Origin: Caulobacteraceae bacterium
GTDB taxonomy: Bacteria; Pseudomonadota; Alphaproteobacteria; Caulobacterales; Caulobacteraceae
Assembly: GCA_947501315.1 (NCBI GenBank)
Contig: CANMXH010000140.1
Coordinates: forward strand, 1-5,951
Length of the DNA: 5,951 nucleotides
Direction: 5' to 3'
Under the pieces are notes generated by a model that was not told the origin of the DNA, did no database searches, and saw nothing but the letters and a program-made list of their open reading frames with translations. Positions 4,816 through 5,951 of this stretch are shown here, piece after piece; positions within the stretch are counted from its first letter, which is position 1; each line of letters opens with the position of its first letter. The translations under genes and the position numbers were made by a program.

Positions 4816-5951
4816 ATGATCCGCACGCCTGGACTGGTCTTCGCCATGGCGCTCGCCACGGCCCTGGGCGGTTGCGCCATGATCCCCGGCTTCGGCCCGG
4901 GACCCGGACCGGCGGCAGCCCCGGCCGTCACGGCCGCACCGGTCGAATATGTGCGGGACGTTCACTCCCATGCCCGGCCGGAGATCGCACGGGTCAAACA
5001 TGTCTCCCTCGACCTGAACACCGACTTCGCGACCGGAACACTCTCGGGCACGGCCGCGCTGGACATCACCGCCGAGCCGGGAGCGGAGGAGATCATTCTC
5101 GATGTCCGCAATCTGGACATCCAGTCGGTTCGCGACGCGTCGGGTACTGCCCTGACGTTCCGGACCGGCGACAATGACCCCATCAAGGGTCAGCCCCTGA
5201 TCGTCCGCTTCCCCGCCTTCGCCGCCGGCGAGCGGCGCCGCATCGTCATCCGCTATGCCACCCGACCCGACGCCGCAGCCCTGCAGTGGCTGACCCCGGC
5301 CCAGACCGCGGGCGGCCGCCAGCCCTATATGTTCAGCCAGGGCCAGGCGATCCTGACCCGGACCTGGATCCCGACGCAGGACAGCCCCGGCATCCGCCAG
5401 ACCTGGGACGCACGGATCACGACGCCGCCCGGAATGAACGCCGTGATGAGCGCCGAGATGCTGAGGGACGAAGTCGAGCCGACGGCGGACGGCGGCTTCC
5501 GCTGGCGCTTCCGCATGACCAATCCGGTGCCCGCCTATCTGATCGCGATTGCTGTCGGCGATGTCGCCTTCGCGCCGATCGACGCGCGCACCGGCGTCTG
5601 GACCGAGCCTTCGATGTTGCATGCCGCCGAGGCCGAACTGGCCCCCACGGCCGGGATGGTCGATGCAGCCGAGGCGCTCTACGGCCCCTATCGCTGGGGC
5701 CGCTATGACCTGCTGGTCCTGCCGCCCAGCTTCCCCTTCGGCGGGATGGAGAATCCGCGCCTGACCTTCGCCACCCCGACCATCATCGCCGGCGACCAGT
5801 CGCTGGTCAGTCTTGTGGCGCACGAGCTGGCGCACAGCTGGTCGGGCAATCTGGTGACCAACGCCACCTGGGACGACTTCTGGCTCAATGAGGGTTTCAC
5901 CGTCTATTTCGAGAACCGGATCATGGAGGCGGTCTATGGCCGCGACCGCGC
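4816..5951 (+). CDS. M1 family metallopeptidase, leukotriene-A4-hydrolase-like lipoprotein, 3' partial
   Basis: The frame runs from ATG 4816 (AGGGA at 4805-4809, six-base spacing) to the window edge: 378 complete codons of an expected 600 or more. The N-terminus MIRTPGLVFAMALATALGGC looks like a lipoprotein signal with lipobox LGGC and lipidated Cys20; Ala follows, which favours outer-membrane sorting. A Pro/Gly/Ala linker follows (about 21-42), then the beta-rich N-terminal M1 domain and the catalytic domain. MFSQGQA (172-178) matches the FSQCQA segment of leukotriene A4 hydrolase. GGMEN (309-313) binds the peptide N-terminus. HELAH (336-340) and E359 in LNEGF form the zinc site with the canonical 18-residue spacing. 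The E312-H336 distance equals that in human LTA4H. The catalytic Tyr and C-terminal domain lie outside the window. It is expected to release N-terminal residues from peptides in the periplasm; epoxide hydrolase activity should not be assumed. Confidence 0.93.
   Translation, partial: MIRTPGLVFAMALATALGGCAMIPGFGPGPGPAAAPAVTAAPVEYVRDVHSHARPEIARVKHVSLDLNTDFATGTLSGTAALDITAEPGAEEIILDVRNLDIQSVRDASGTALTFRTGDNDPIKGQPLIVRFPAFAAGERRRIVIRYATRPDAAALQWLTPAQTAGGRQPYMFSQGQAILTRTWIPTQDSPGIRQTWDARITTPPGMNAVMSAEMLRDEVEPTADGGFRWRFRMTNPVPAYLIAIAVGDVAFAPIDARTGVWTEPSMLHAAEAELAPTAGMVDAAEALYGPYRWGRYDLLVLPPSFPFGGMENPRLTFATPTIIAGDQSLVSLVAHELAHSWSGNLVTNATWDDFWLNEGFTVYFENRIMEAVYGRDR

Noticed and set aside
4719..5177. Plus-strand frame overlapping the end of the MFS gene and the start of the peptidase
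   Set aside because: It is in another frame from the peptidase signal and catalytic domains and gives Arg/Gly/Pro-rich shadow sequence.
4813..5835. 340-codon minus-strand open frame
   Set aside because: It is antisense to the M1 peptidase, whose zinc-site motifs prove the plus strand codes.

Overview
The window is GC-rich (roughly two thirds G+C) and densely coded on both strands. Start contexts, codon choice, the short bacterial fumarylacetoacetase form, an ArsC ending in FVKEDGQVV and a sprinkling of GANTC sites suggest an alphaproteobacterium, most likely Caulobacterales and perhaps Brevundimonas-like. This placement is inference; no rRNA or other taxonomic marker is present.

Layout, left to right. 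Positions 1-492 hold the 3' part of a membrane methyltransferase of the ICMT/PEMT type, which overlaps by GTGA a small unknown gene (489-749). A 116-base gap with a 5'-leader hairpin precedes a one-pass membrane protein of unknown function (866-1603). Next come a fumarylacetoacetate hydrolase family enzyme (1654-2661) with a likely terminator, then a promoter-like sequence and a complete tRNA-Leu(CAA) at 2783-2867. One base after the tRNA CCA starts an 86-base cluster of palindromic repeats (2868-2953). It ends five bases from the stop codon of a minus-strand arsenate reductase gene (arsC, 2959-3360). Divergent from arsC is a Bcr/CflA-type MFS drug exporter (3463-4722). Last is the 5' part of an M1 metallopeptidase of the leukotriene-A4-hydrolase group with a lipoprotein signal (from 4816, running off the right edge).

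The genes do not form one pathway. This looks like ordinary chromosomal backbone: lipid/protein methylation, aromatic amino acid catabolism, translation, arsenate reduction, efflux and periplasmic peptide degradation. No mobile element, CRISPR array or phage gene is visible. The most unusual item is the repeat cluster between the tRNA and arsC. Its units can fold either as two local hairpins with symmetric three-base bubbles or as one long hairpin with two perfectly paired arms. The two unknown genes (489-749 and 866-1603) are the places where new biology could hide, but nothing in the sequence assigns them a role.
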